Notes: generated by a model from the letters alone, not told the origin. A stretch of 64,000 bases of DNA from an uncultured Lachnospiraceae bacterium (GCA_900549665.1 URPH01000004.1:1-64000); one strand, 5' to 3'. Positions 1 through 8,657 are shown, counted from the first letter of the stretch. Program-made: numbers and translations.

Positions 1-469
1 TCCAAAGCTTGGAAGAGGCAGCAGAACCTGAGAAATTTTCCGCCTGTTTTCGAATCACGGCAGTCATTTCCGGATTTACTTTTTCATTGAGAAACAGGTT
101 TTGCTCCGGGTAGTACACGAAAATATTTTCCATGAAAGGGTAGATCTCTTTTATGGAAGAAATCTGTTCTTTTATGCTGATCAGCAGGCTCCAGTGCCTC
201 TGGGTATCAGACTGGGGAAAGGTGACCAGCTGGTTGAAGCTGTTGTTGTTGATTGGAAGATATAAAAGGGTTTCCTCCAGAATGTCAAAAATGTGATCCA
301 TGGAGGAGGCATATAAAGCAAGGTCATCTTCCGCTTTGGTGATCTGCTGCTCCTGCCAGTTCTGCCGTGTGCTGCGGCCGTTTTGGTATACCATGAAAAT
401 AACAGGAAAAACAATCAGCAGAATGACAATGGTGATCTTGCCTGTAAGGGTCTGGATAAAGTGTTTCAT
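1..469 (-). CDS. Membrane-anchored sensor/regulator, N-terminal part (cut by window edge)
   Basis: An ATG at 469 on the minus strand opens a frame of about 156 codons that runs off the window without a stop. GAGGA lies 7 nt upstream of the ATG. The protein begins MKHFIQTLTGKITIVILLIV, so residues about 9-27 form a membrane helix after a short basic N-terminus. The next ~125 residues look extracellular and mostly helical (for example SMDHIFDILEETLLYLPINN), as in Cache-type sensor regions of AraC-like regulators and YesM-like histidine kinases of Clostridia. The output domain is outside the window, so kinase versus AraC-type regulator cannot be decided. It is divergent from ruvB. Confidence 0.7.
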   Translation of the reverse strand, partial: MKHFIQTLTGKITIVILLIVFPVIFMVYQNGRSTRQNWQEQQITKAEDDLALYASSMDHIFDILEETLLYLPINNNSFNQLVTFPQSDTQRHWSLLISIKEQISSIKEIYPFMENIFVYYPEQNLFLNEKVNPEMTAVIRKQAENFSGSAASSKLW

Positions 470-511
470 AGAGAAATCCTCGCAGTGCTTCTGTGTGGTT
501 TGTGAAATTGA

Positions 512-545
512 GAATTGCGGGAGCTGCTTTGCAGCGGAGCAATTC
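512..545. other. Strong hairpin in the divergent region upstream of ruvB
   Basis: Arms GAATTGC (512-518) and GCTGC (523-527) pair with GCAGC (531-535) and GCAATTC (539-545) around a TTT loop, with small internal loops. There is no T-run on either side, so it does not look like a terminator. It lies immediately before the palindromic repeat at 548-590. Function unknown. Confidence 0.6.
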
Positions 546-547
546 GT

Positions 548-590
548 GGATATCAAGTTAGGGTAAAATACCTTTTGACCCTAACATCAT
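548..590. repeat. Palindromic repeat, copy 1 (upstream of ruvB)
   Basis: A 43-base imperfect palindrome whose inner arms are GTTAGGGT and ACCCTAAC around AAAATACCTTTTG. A nearly identical copy lies at 18370-18413, also just upstream of a gene. The outer arms (TATCAA and its partner in CATCATA) extend the dyad with two mismatches. It ends 41 nt before the ruvB ATG. It could be an operator, an RNA hairpin or a dispersed REP-like element; TTGACC within it could also serve as a -35 box. Confidence 0.75.
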
Positions 591-631
591 ACTATAAAAA
601 GTATTATTATCACATAACAAGGAAGCATACT

Positions 632-1642
632 ATGGCACAACGAATTATAGAGACCTCTGTACTGGAGGAAGACAAAAAAATAGAATCAACCCTGCGTCCG
701 CAGTCCATGGATGATTATATTGGACAGAGCAAGGCCAAGGAGACTTTAAAGATTTTCATAGAAGCGGCCAGACAGAGGGAGGACGCATTGGATCATATTT
801 TGTTTTATGGGCCTCCCGGACTTGGAAAGACGACGCTTGCCGGTGTGATCGCCAATGAAATGGGGGCTCATCTCAAGGTGACCAGTGGACCTGCCATTGA
901 AAAGCCGGGTGATATGGCTGCAATCTTAAGCGGTCTATCGGACGGGGATGTTTTATTTGTTGATGAGATCCACAGGTTAAACAAGCAGGTTGAAGAAGTC
1001 CTGTATCCGGCCATGGAAGATTATTGTATTGATATTATGATCGGAAAGGGACCGAGTGCCAAGTCAATCCGGTTGGATCTCCCAAAGTTTACCCTGATCG
1101 GAGCTACGACGAGAGCCGGACTGCTTTCTGCCCCGTTGAGAGATCGTTTTGGAGTGATCAACCGTCTGGAATTTTACAGTATTGATGAACTGGTAGCCAT
1201 TATTACACGTTCTGCTGCTGTTTTTGATATTGAGATTGAAAAAGAAGGCGCCGTGGAAATGGCTCGCAGAAGCAGAGGCACACCACGTATCGCCAACAGA
1301 CTGCTGCGCAGAGTGAGAGATTTTGCGCAGGTGCGTTATGAGGGGGTCATTACAGAAGAGGTTGCAAAGCAGGCGCTGGATCTTCTGGATGTTGACAGGC
1401 TTGGTCTGGATCATGTTGACCGCAATCTTCTTATGACCATGATCGATAAATTTGGCGGAGGACCGGTCGGACTGGACACTCTGGCGGCTGCGACCGGAGA
1501 AGATGCCGGCACAATCGAAGATGTCAATGAGCCATACCTGATCAAAAACGGTCTGATCAATCGTACACCAAGAGGGCGTGTTGCAACCCAAAATGCGTAT
1601 CTGCATTTCGGACTTTCTTTTCCCGACAATAAAAACATCTAA
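632..1642 (+). CDS. ruvB: Holliday junction branch migration helicase RuvB
   Basis: RuvB is the hexameric AAA+ motor that drives Holliday junction branch migration together with RuvA. The 336-residue product has the usual length. Walker A is GPPGLGKTT at about residues 60-68, Walker B/DEIH at 111-114, followed by the RuvB sensor ATTRAG and the RGTPRIANRLLRR stretch of the winged-helix end. The ATG at 632 was chosen because the family begins near MAQRIIETS and AAGGAAG lies 5-6 nt upstream; the frame stays open further upstream but crosses the palindromic repeat. ruvA and ruvC are not adjacent here. The 5' region holds a hairpin and a palindromic repeat that may affect expression. Confidence 0.97.
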   Translation: MAQRIIETSVLEEDKKIESTLRPQSMDDYIGQSKAKETLKIFIEAARQREDALDHILFYGPPGLGKTTLAGVIANEMGAHLKVTSGPAIEKPGDMAAILSGLSDGDVLFVDEIHRLNKQVEEVLYPAMEDYCIDIMIGKGPSAKSIRLDLPKFTLIGATTRAGLLSAPLRDRFGVINRLEFYSIDELVAIITRSAAVFDIEIEKEGAVEMARRSRGTPRIANRLLRRVRDFAQVRYEGVITEEVAKQALDLLDVDRLGLDHVDRNLLMTMIDKFGGGPVGLDTLAAATGEDAGTIEDVNEPYLIKNGLINRTPRGRVATQNAYLHFGLSFPDNKNI

Positions 1643-1668
1643 AAAAGGTACAAAAAAAAGAAAAACGG

Positions 1669-1696
1669 TTGTTTTCTCATAGGATTCTGATATAAT
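1669..1696 (+). promoter_or_regulatory. Probable sigma-A promoter of zapA
   Basis: TTGTTT (1669-1674) and TATAAT (1691-1696) are separated by 16 bases, placing the start about 75 nt upstream of the zapA start codon. The -10 is perfect, the -35 only partly matches. Confidence 0.5.
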
Positions 1697-1776
1697 ATAT
1701 ATTGTATATTGTCGGATGAACGGATGGCATATATTGTGTTAACAGATATTATGTCACAGATCGGGGAGAAAGCGTT

Positions 1777-2184
1777 ATGTCAGTTAAGACGGAAACAGAA
1801 GTTATTATCGGTGGAAAATCATATACATTGAGCGGCAGTGAAAGTGCGGAATATCTCCAGCGTGTCGCATTTTATATCAACAATAAATTATCAGAGTACA
1901 ATAAGATCGAGAGTTTCCGCAAGCAGTCAACGGAGTTTCGTAACATCCTGTTGGAACTGAATATTGCGGATGACTTGTTTAAGACCAAGCAGAAAGTGGC
2001 TGATCTCGAAGAAGAGCTGGAGCGCAAGGAAAAGGAGCTGTATGATCTGAAGCATGAGCTGATTTCATCTCAGATCAAATTGGACAATGCCGAGAAAAAT
2101 ATCAAGTCTCTGCAGTCGGAAGTAAATGACGGTACCAAAAAGATCGTCAGGCTCGAGGCACAGCTGAGTGGTGGGAAGTCCTGA
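1777..2184 (+). CDS. zapA: Cell division protein ZapA
   Basis: ZapA binds and bundles FtsZ filaments at the division site. The 135-residue product has the small N-terminal ZapA domain (EVIIGGKSYTLSGSESAEYL, then the helix with RVAFYINNKL) followed by a long charged coiled coil from about residue 65 (DLEEELERKEKELYDLKHEL). GGGGAGAAAGC precedes the ATG. The gene follows ruvB after a 134-nt gap with its own promoter and is closed by a terminator before the U32 peptidase gene. Distant members of the family are short, so the call rests on the N-terminal pattern plus coiled coil. Confidence 0.88.
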   Translation: MSVKTETEVIIGGKSYTLSGSESAEYLQRVAFYINNKLSEYNKIESFRKQSTEFRNILLELNIADDLFKTKQKVADLEEELERKEKELYDLKHELISSQIKLDNAEKNIKSLQSEVNDGTKKIVRLEAQLSGGKS

Positions 2185-2206
2185 TTTCATTTGCAATTGT
2201 TTATGA

Positions 2207-2236
2207 GGTTGTTGTGTGCATACGACAACCTTTTTC
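2207..2236 (+). terminator. Intrinsic terminator after zapA
   Basis: GGTTGT (2208-2213) pairs with ACAACC (2225-2230), the stem being extended by GT/AC, and is followed directly by TTTTTC. It separates zapA from the U32 peptidase gene. Confidence 0.8.
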
Positions 2237-2259
2237 TATGATAAAAACGGGAGGTTCTA

Positions 2260-4479
2260 TTGAAAAAACCGGAATTATTGGCTCCGGCGGGAGATATGGA
2301 CTGTTTTATGGCAGCTGTTAATGCCGGAGCCGATGCTGTTTATTTAGGTGGAGAAGAATATGGTGCCAGAGCTTATGCCTCTAATTTTTCAAGGGAAGAA
2401 TTGTGTGAGGCTATTTGTTATGCACATCTTTTTGGAGTCAAGGTATATCTGACGGTCAATACTCTGGTAAAAGAGCGTGAGTTTGACAATCTGGAAGCTT
2501 TTATCAGACCTTTTTATGATGCGGGACTTGATGGTGTGATCGTACAGGATTTCGGCGTTTTATTTCAGCTTAGTGAAGCCTTTGAAGGACTGGAGCTTCA
2601 TGCGAGTACCCAGATGGCGATTGCCAATTCCTATGGTGCGGATTTTTTAAAACGGTATGGTGTATGTCGGATTGTACCGGCAAGAGAGTTGTCCATGGAT
2701 GAGCTTAATCATATCCGGGACGAGGTTCCGATAGAGATTGAGACCTTTATCCACGGAGCAATGTGTTATTGTTACTCGGGCCATTGCTTGTATAGCAGCT
2801 TTCTGGGCGGCAGGAGTGGAAACAGAGGGCGTTGTGCAGGGCCCTGCAGGCTTCCTTTTGATGTTTTCAAAAATAAAGAAGTGTATCCGCTTAGCTTAAA
2901 GGATATGTGTACCATTTCCATTTTGCCGGAGCTGATCGACAACGGAATTGATTCTTTCAAGATAGAGGGACGTATGAAAAATCCCTATTATGTAGCAGGT
3001 GTTACATCCGTCTATCGTAAATATATTGATCTTTATCTGCAAAATAGGGATTCACGGTCAGATTTTAAAGTTTCCGAATCAGATTATGAGTTGTTAAAAA
3101 AGCTGTATCTGCGTTCAGATCTGCAGGACGGTTACTTTTACAGACACAACGGACGTGAAATGATCACCATGCATAGTCCGGGCTATGCCGTGGCAGATGA
3201 TAAAGAATTGGAGAATATTAAAAAGCTGTATCTGGATACAAAGCGTAAGGTTTCGCTGGATGCAAGTATTGTTTTGCAGATTGGAGAGCCTGTTGTTTTG
3301 ACGGTATGGGATGGGATCGGTCATGTGTCCTGTGCACAGTCTGAGGAAATTGTCCTGCAGGCTCAAAAAAGACCTATTTCCGAATCCGATATACAAAAGC
3401 AGATTAACAAGACAGGGAATACGCCGTTTCATTTCAATTCCGTTTCTGTTATAATGGATGATAACATTTTTGTTTCGCTCAAAATTCTGGGAGAGGTTAA
3501 GAGACAGGCGTTGGACCGGATCAGGGAGCAGATTTTAGAGGATGCCGGGAAAAGACAGTCGTCTTCCGGAACAGATGATGAAGCTTGGTCCGGTGTTGCC
3601 ATTGCGGCGGCAGATGATATCCGGATACAGAAGCGTCCGGAGACAGGAAACGGCAGATTCCGGGTTTCCTGTCAGACAATCGGACAGCTGAAACATCTGA
3701 TCTCAGTGATACCTGCATATGAAGAAATTGATTCTATTGAGCTCCAGGCATTTTTGCTGTCGGAGCTTGATCAAAGGCTGGTACAGGAGCTGCTACGGAT
3801 GAAAAAAACGGCAGGCATCGGAGTTTATTTGCGTTTTCCGCCTGTTTTCAGAAAACGCGCGTCGGATTGGATGTCGAAGTATCATTCTCTGATGAAATCT
3901 GATCTTTTTAATGGTTTTTATTGTAATAATCTGGATTCACTGGCTTATATCCAACAGTATGGACTGTCCGGAAATAAACATATTATGGCAGATCATGCCC
4001 TTTATATCTTCAATGCCAAAGCAGCGGCCTTTTTTTCTTCACACGGAGTAAGAGGAATGGTTGTTCCCTATGAACTGACGCATTATGAATGGTTGGATTT
4101 TCAAAAGGCAGTTAGTGATCATGACATGGATTCGGAATATCTTTTATATGGTCACATTCCGTTTATGCGTACAGCCAACTGTATCAAAAAAACATTTGAT
4201 AAATGCAATGGCAAAAATGAAGTGACCATGATAAAGGACAGGACCTATACGGTCATTCCGGTACTCAATCAGTGTGAAGTCTGTGAAAATACGATATACA
4301 ACAGCGTACCAGTTTCGCTGCATGATGAGAAAGATAAGATAAAAGCGGATTATTTCCGGCTTGCATTTACGGTTGAAAATGAAGATCAGATGACAAATGT
4401 GCTGGATATCTTTATAAAAGGCAACGATCGGATTTCTTATGAATATACAAAGGGACATTTTAAGAAAGGAATCGAGTAA
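2260..4479 (+). CDS. U32 family peptidase (long form)
   Basis: Member of the U32 (collagenase-like) family, whose better-known relatives (RlhA/TrhP, UbiU) act in RNA hydroxylation or ubiquinone synthesis rather than clear proteolysis. The 739-residue product begins KKPELLAPAGDMDCFMAAVNAGADAVYLGG in the typical form. The U32 cysteine signature is present: ETFIHGAMCYCYSGHC, then SGNRGRCAGPCRLPF (residues ~165-205), positions that bind an iron-sulfur cluster in studied relatives. The C-terminal half is the additional domain of long U32 proteins, with further cysteines (NQCEVCENT) near the end. The start is TTG at 2260, just after GGGAGG. FtsW/RodA-type gene follows after 3 nt. Substrate unknown. 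Confidence 0.92.
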   Translation: MKKPELLAPAGDMDCFMAAVNAGADAVYLGGEEYGARAYASNFSREELCEAICYAHLFGVKVYLTVNTLVKEREFDNLEAFIRPFYDAGLDGVIVQDFGVLFQLSEAFEGLELHASTQMAIANSYGADFLKRYGVCRIVPARELSMDELNHIRDEVPIEIETFIHGAMCYCYSGHCLYSSFLGGRSGNRGRCAGPCRLPFDVFKNKEVYPLSLKDMCTISILPELIDNGIDSFKIEGRMKNPYYVAGVTSVYRKYIDLYLQNRDSRSDFKVSESDYELLKKLYLRSDLQDGYFYRHNGREMITMHSPGYAVADDKELENIKKLYLDTKRKVSLDASIVLQIGEPVVLTVWDGIGHVSCAQSEEIVLQAQKRPISESDIQKQINKTGNTPFHFNSVSVIMDDNIFVSLKILGEVKRQALDRIREQILEDAGKRQSSSGTDDEAWSGVAIAAADDIRIQKRPETGNGRFRVSCQTIGQLKHLISVIPAYEEIDSIELQAFLLSELDQRLVQELLRMKKTAGIGVYLRFPPVFRKRASDWMSKYHSLMKSDLFNGFYCNNLDSLAYIQQYGLSGNKHIMADHALYIFNAKAAAFFSSHGVRGMVVPYELTHYEWLDFQKAVSDHDMDSEYLLYGHIPFMRTANCIKKTFDKCNGKNEVTMIKDRTYTVIPVLNQCEVCENTIYNSVPVSLHDEKDKIKADYFRLAFTVENEDQMTNVLDIFIKGNDRISYEYTKGHFKKGIE

Positions 4480-4482
4480 ACA

Positions 4483-5817
4483 ATGGCTTTGGTTATTTCG
4501 GATATGTCAAAATATGTGATAGCTGTTTTTATGGCGATTTTCACATTTGAGTCATTTATGGCTTTCAGAGGAAGAGATGAAGAAAAGAAAGAGGGAATTT
4601 ATACAAGACAGGTTATCTGTATGTTTCTGGTGCATTTTGTTTCTTTTGCTGCGATCTGCCTTGAGACGAGTGATTTATCCTATATTATTTTTTACGGCTT
4701 CCAGCAGATTCTGCTCTTTGCAACGATTGCAATTTACCGTGTCATGTACAAGGATGTGAGCAAGCTCCTTATAAACAACATGTGCATGCTGCTTTCTATT
4801 GGTTTTGTCATTCTCACCCGTCTTGATTATGATAAGGCATTAAAGCAGTTCAGGATTGTTGCAATCTCGCTTGTTATCTGTATTGCGATACCGTATTTGT
4901 TAAAGAAATTCCGCTTTTTGGACCGTTTTGCATGGGTGTATGCCATTATTGGTGTATTGGCATTGGGAATCGTGCTGTTTTTGGGATCTTTGACCCATGG
5001 CTCCAAAATTTCATATACGATTGCAGGCTATACCTTCCAGCCGTCGGAGTTTGTAAAAATTGTATTTGTCTTTTTCGTTGCGGCGATGCTTGCCCATTCC
5101 AAAAGCTTCGGGCAGATTGTCATTACCTCCTGTGTGGCTGCGGCACATGTCATCATTCTGGTAGCCTCCAAGGACCTTGGTAGTGCACTTATTTTCTTTG
5201 TTGTATATGTAGTCATGGTATTTACTGCAACGCACAATTATTTTTATCTGATCCTGGGTACGCTTGGTGGATGTGGCGCTTGTGTGGTCGCATACAAATT
5301 GTTTACCCATGTTCAGGTACGCGTACAGGCGTGGCAGGATCCGTGGTCCTATATTGACGGCAAAGGATATCAGATCACACAGTCGCTTTTTGCGATCGGT
5401 ACCGGTGGATGGTTTGGTATGGGACTGTATCAGGGTGATCCGACATCCATTCCCTATGTTGAGGCAGACTTTATTTTCTCGGCCATTGCAGAGGAAATGG
5501 GTGTTATCTTCAGTATTTGTCTGGTACTGATCTGCCTGAGCAGCTTTATTGCTTTTATGTATATTGCGATGCGTCTCAAAAATGAGTTTTACCGCAATGT
5601 TGCAGTCGGGCTTGCCGTTACCTATATTTTTCAGATCTTTCTTACGATCGGCGGAGGAACGAAGTTTATTCCGTTGACCGGTGTGACCCTTCCTCTTGTC
5701 AGCTATGGAGGAAGCAGCGTATTGACAACGATTATCATGTTTTGTATTATACAGGGCTTATATTGTATAAAAGCGCAGGAAGGAGGCCGTCATGCCAAGA
5801 TCAAAGAAGATGATTGA
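4483..5817 (+). CDS. SEDS-family peptidoglycan glycosyltransferase (FtsW/RodA/SpoVE type)
   Basis: Integral membrane enzyme polymerising lipid II into glycan strands. The 444-residue product is almost entirely membrane helices (about 12) and has the SEDS signatures: TFQPSEFVKIVFV mid-protein, a large extracytoplasmic loop with WQDPWSYIDGKGYQITQSL, ADFIFSAIAEEMG, and the end motif TLPLVSYGGSSVL. It overlaps the class B PBP gene by 26 nt, the usual SEDS/PBP partnership. A second SEDS gene (rodA) lies at 55603-56715, so this copy may serve septation, sporulation or a RodA/PbpA-like role; sequence alone does not decide. Confidence 0.93.
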   Translation: MALVISDMSKYVIAVFMAIFTFESFMAFRGRDEEKKEGIYTRQVICMFLVHFVSFAAICLETSDLSYIIFYGFQQILLFATIAIYRVMYKDVSKLLINNMCMLLSIGFVILTRLDYDKALKQFRIVAISLVICIAIPYLLKKFRFLDRFAWVYAIIGVLALGIVLFLGSLTHGSKISYTIAGYTFQPSEFVKIVFVFFVAAMLAHSKSFGQIVITSCVAAAHVIILVASKDLGSALIFFVVYVVMVFTATHNYFYLILGTLGGCGACVVAYKLFTHVQVRVQAWQDPWSYIDGKGYQITQSLFAIGTGGWFGMGLYQGDPTSIPYVEADFIFSAIAEEMGVIFSICLVLICLSSFIAFMYIAMRLKNEFYRNVAVGLAVTYIFQIFLTIGGGTKFIPLTGVTLPLVSYGGSSVLTTIIMFCIIQGLYCIKAQEGGRHAKIKEDD

Positions 5818-7318
5818 TGAATATGAAGATGATGAACTATATGATGAAGAACCGCTTCTGGCCAAAAAGAAAAAGAAACACGGCGGATCCGGGAAGGATA
5901 AGCACAAAAACCGTGAAATCTGGGTTGTAACCTATATTTTTATATTTCTTATGCTTGCCGTTATCGGTCACGAAATAAAATTTGTTTATTCAGACAGTGA
6001 AACGGCGATCAACAATTCATACAATCCAAGGCAGGAAATTTTGGCACAGAAAAATGTGCGGGGATCCATTCTGGCTGATGATGGTTCTGTTTTGGCGCAG
6101 ACTGTGCGTGCCGGGGACGGAACAGAAAAAAGAGTGTATCCATATTCCAATTTATTTGCCCATGTTGTCGGCTTTTCTACGAAAGGAAAAACAGGAATTG
6201 AGTATCTTGGCAATATGAATATGCTGACCTCCAATGCATCCTTGTCTGAAAAGATCCAAAAGGAGATTTCCGCGGAAAAGGCGATAGGGGATAATGTTGT
6301 GACAACTCTGAATGTGGATCTGCAGAAGGTTGCTTATGAAGCGCTTGGTGTTTATGATGGAGCCATTATTGTATCGGAACCATCTACCGGAAAGATCTTA
6401 GCTATGGTTTCCAAACCGGATTTTGATCCAAACAGTATCGTGGAAACCTGGGATGGTCTTGTCAATGACAGCTCAAGCAGTGTACTGCTTAATCGTGCCA
6501 CACAGGGACTTTATCCTCCTGGGTCCACCTTCAAGATGATTACATCACTGGCTTATTACCGCCAGAATGGCGGTGATGTGTCTGATTATCATTTTAATTG
6601 CAATGGCTCTTTTACCTACAACGGAGACAGGATTAACTGTTATCACGGTTCCAGCCACGGCAGCATTGACTTTGCTACAAGCTTTGCCAAATCATGTAAT
6701 TCTTCTTTTGCCAATATAGGACTTTCTCTTGATCTGGAGGGGCTTGAAGAAACCTGTGAGGATCTGATGTTCAATGAAGATCTGAACCTTAAATTTACGA
6801 CGGCACAAAGCAAGTATGTGCTTGGAACAAGTGCCGGTTCCTATGATATTATGCAGACATCGATCGGTCAGGGCAAAACGCAGATCACCCCGCTTTTGCT
6901 CAATATGATCACCTGTGCGATTGCCAATGAGGGTACTGTTGAAACTCCGTATCTGATTGACCGTATCGAAAGCTACAACGGAAATACGGTAAAAACTTTT
7001 TCACCGCAGGAATACAAGACGATCATGACAAAAGATGAGGCAGAATTTCTGAAGGAAATGATGACAGGTGCTGTTGAGAGAGGAACGGCCTCCAAGCTGA
7101 AGGGATTGTCTTATACCGCTGCCGGAAAGACCGGTTCTGCGGAATACAGTGCGGTAAAGACTGACAGTCATGCATGGTTTACCGGATTTGCACCTGTGGA
7201 TGATCCGCAGGTCTGTGTGACGATTATCGTGGAGGGAGCAGGCTCCGGCGGAGAATATGCTGTCCCCATGGCAAAACGTATTTTTGATACCTATTTTCAG
7301 TCGAAAGGATTGAATTAG
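5792..7318 (+). CDS. Class B penicillin-binding protein (transpeptidase, PbpA/FtsI type)
   Basis: Peptidoglycan D,D-transpeptidase anchored by one N-terminal helix (IWVVTYIFIFLMLAVIGHEI, ~residues 44-63) after a charged cytoplasmic stretch. The 508-residue product has the catalytic set: STFK near residue 245 in YPPGSTFKMI, SCN in AKSCNSSFANIG, and KTGS in AAGKTGSAEY near 450. It is short and lacks PASTA repeats and the long dimerisation domain of FtsI, resembling PbpA partners of RodA. AAGGAGG precedes the ATG, which overlaps the SEDS gene. The two probably act as one complex. A much longer class B PBP lies at 58508-61369. Confidence 0.94.
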   Translation: MPRSKKMIDEYEDDELYDEEPLLAKKKKKHGGSGKDKHKNREIWVVTYIFIFLMLAVIGHEIKFVYSDSETAINNSYNPRQEILAQKNVRGSILADDGSVLAQTVRAGDGTEKRVYPYSNLFAHVVGFSTKGKTGIEYLGNMNMLTSNASLSEKIQKEISAEKAIGDNVVTTLNVDLQKVAYEALGVYDGAIIVSEPSTGKILAMVSKPDFDPNSIVETWDGLVNDSSSSVLLNRATQGLYPPGSTFKMITSLAYYRQNGGDVSDYHFNCNGSFTYNGDRINCYHGSSHGSIDFATSFAKSCNSSFANIGLSLDLEGLEETCEDLMFNEDLNLKFTTAQSKYVLGTSAGSYDIMQTSIGQGKTQITPLLLNMITCAIANEGTVETPYLIDRIESYNGNTVKTFSPQEYKTIMTKDEAEFLKEMMTGAVERGTASKLKGLSYTAAGKTGSAEYSAVKTDSHAWFTGFAPVDDPQVCVTIIVEGAGSGGEYAVPMAKRIFDTYFQSKGLN

Positions 7319-7319
7319 A

Positions 7320-7350
7320 AGATAAATCGGAATATTCGTCTATCTTTTTT
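7320..7350 (+). terminator. Possible weak terminator after the class B PBP gene
   Basis: AGATA (7320-7324) pairs with TATCT (7341-7345), with a CG/CG step inside, followed by a T-run. The stem is short and AT-rich, so efficiency is doubtful. Confidence 0.35.
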
Positions 7351-7400
7351 AGAAATAGTATAGTAAAATGTTAATAATATATTGAAGGAGGGTTACAGGC

Positions 7401-8288
7401 ATGTTTGATCATATTTTTGGAAAATATTTGGTTCAGGCCGGAAAATTGACTCAGGATAGCCTTGAAGAAGTGATTAAATATGAGAGTGGCGTAAGAGTAA
7501 AGCTGGGGACAATTGCAGTGGCTGAAAAGCTGATGACAGATAAACAGGCTGAAGAAGTGAACCAGTTACAGGCAGTTATGGACAAGCGTTTTGGTGATAT
7601 TGCTGTTGAGAAGGGGTATTTAACCGATGATCAGGTCGGTCAACTGCTCAAAAAGCAGGGAAATGCATACATGATTTTTGTTCAGACGCTGATCGATCAT
7701 AATATCATGACGATGGATGAAGTTGAGGCTTCCCTAAAAGATTATCAGGAAACACAGGGATTTACAGAATCGGATATGAGGGATCTGATGAGCGGCGACA
7801 TTGAGCGTATCGTCAGATTATTCCTTCCGGCTAATACGGAACTGCATGACAGATTATGCGGTGTTGCGATCCGCACCTTGATTCGTCTCATCAATTCAAG
7901 TGCATATGTATCCAAGGCATTTTTGACAGACCGGATTGAGGCTGACAACTTTGCCATGCAGGCAATGAAGGGCGATCATGCGATCGTATCAGGTTTTGCA
8001 GGATGTGGTAACAGTCTGCTTGCAATTGCCAATCCGTTTGCAGAAGAGGAATTTGACACAGTTGACCTGGATGCACTGGATGCAGTCGGAGAGTTTACCA
8101 ATTGTATCAATGGATTGTTTGCATCTGAACTGAGCAAGGAAAATGTTGACGTGGACATGCTTCCGCCGGAGTTTTATGATCATCCGGTCAGCATTTCAGG
8201 TAAACAGTTCTGTGTATTTCCGATACATATCGATTGTAATGTGATCAATTTTATCATGACGATCGATTCAGAGTTAACAGTACAGTAG
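7401..8288 (+). CDS. CheX-type phosphatase with N-terminal helical repeats
   Basis: The C-terminal half (from about residue 140) resembles CheX/CheC phosphatases that remove phosphate from CheY; the ExxN active pair is visible as E231-F-T-N234 in DAVGEFTNCINGLF. The N-terminal ~115 residues hold four similar units of the form FG-x-x-V-x5-LT-x5-EE (near residues 6, 35, 64 and 93), reminiscent of GspE/MshEN N-terminal domains. GAAGGAGGG precedes the ATG. A single-domain CheY follows after 12 nt and is the likely substrate. The combination suggests a small signalling switch outside a full che operon. Total length 295 residues. Confidence 0.75.
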   Translation: MFDHIFGKYLVQAGKLTQDSLEEVIKYESGVRVKLGTIAVAEKLMTDKQAEEVNQLQAVMDKRFGDIAVEKGYLTDDQVGQLLKKQGNAYMIFVQTLIDHNIMTMDEVEASLKDYQETQGFTESDMRDLMSGDIERIVRLFLPANTELHDRLCGVAIRTLIRLINSSAYVSKAFLTDRIEADNFAMQAMKGDHAIVSGFAGCGNSLLAIANPFAEEEFDTVDLDALDAVGEFTNCINGLFASELSKENVDVDMLPPEFYDHPVSISGKQFCVFPIHIDCNVINFIMTIDSELTVQ

Positions 8289-8300
8289 GAGGATTTAAAA

Positions 8301-8657
8301 GTGGCAAAGGTATTAATTGTAGATGATTCCAGAACATCCCGCAAAATTCTCAGAGGGATTTTGGAAGAAAACGGCCATGAGGTTATTGATGAAGCTGTTG
8401 ATGGTCAGGATGGAGTAAAGAAATTTCAGTCTTTAAAACCGGATGTTGTTACGATGGATATTACCATGCCGGTTCTGGATGGGATGGAAGCTCTCAAGAT
8501 GATCAAGGCATTAAGCGCTGATACAAAGGTAATCATGGTTACAGCAGCCGGTCAAAAGGGCAAGATGATTGATTGTATTAAATTAGGGGCAGATGAGTTT
8601 TTGACAAAACCGTTTGACAAAGAGGAGATAATATCTGTTATCAATAAGCTTTCATAG
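8301..8657 (+). CDS. CheY-like single-domain response regulator
   Basis: A 118-residue receiver domain with no output domain. Expected residues are present: acidic pair D8-D9, phospho-acceptor D53 in VTMDITMPVLDG, T81 in VTAAGQ, K103 in LTKPF. It begins with GTG at 8301 after TAGGAGG. Coupled to the CheX-type gene upstream, which would dephosphorylate it. No kinase is encoded nearby, so the phosphate source and the target (flagellar motor or other) are not shown. The name CheY is used for domain type only. Confidence 0.92.
   Translation: MAKVLIVDDSRTSRKILRGILEENGHEVIDEAVDGQDGVKKFQSLKPDVVTMDITMPVLDGMEALKMIKALSADTKVIMVTAAGQKGKMIDCIKLGADEFLTKPFDKEEIISVINKLS

Noticed and set aside
1064..1606. 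Long open frame on the minus strand within ruvB (180 codons)
   Set aside because: Fully inside ruvB in the opposite direction, with no ribosome site and no recognisable domain; a shadow of the real gene.
632..1642. A ruvABC operon
   Set aside because: Neither ruvA nor ruvC is upstream; the upstream gene is an unrelated divergent sensor, and RecU is the likely resolvase.
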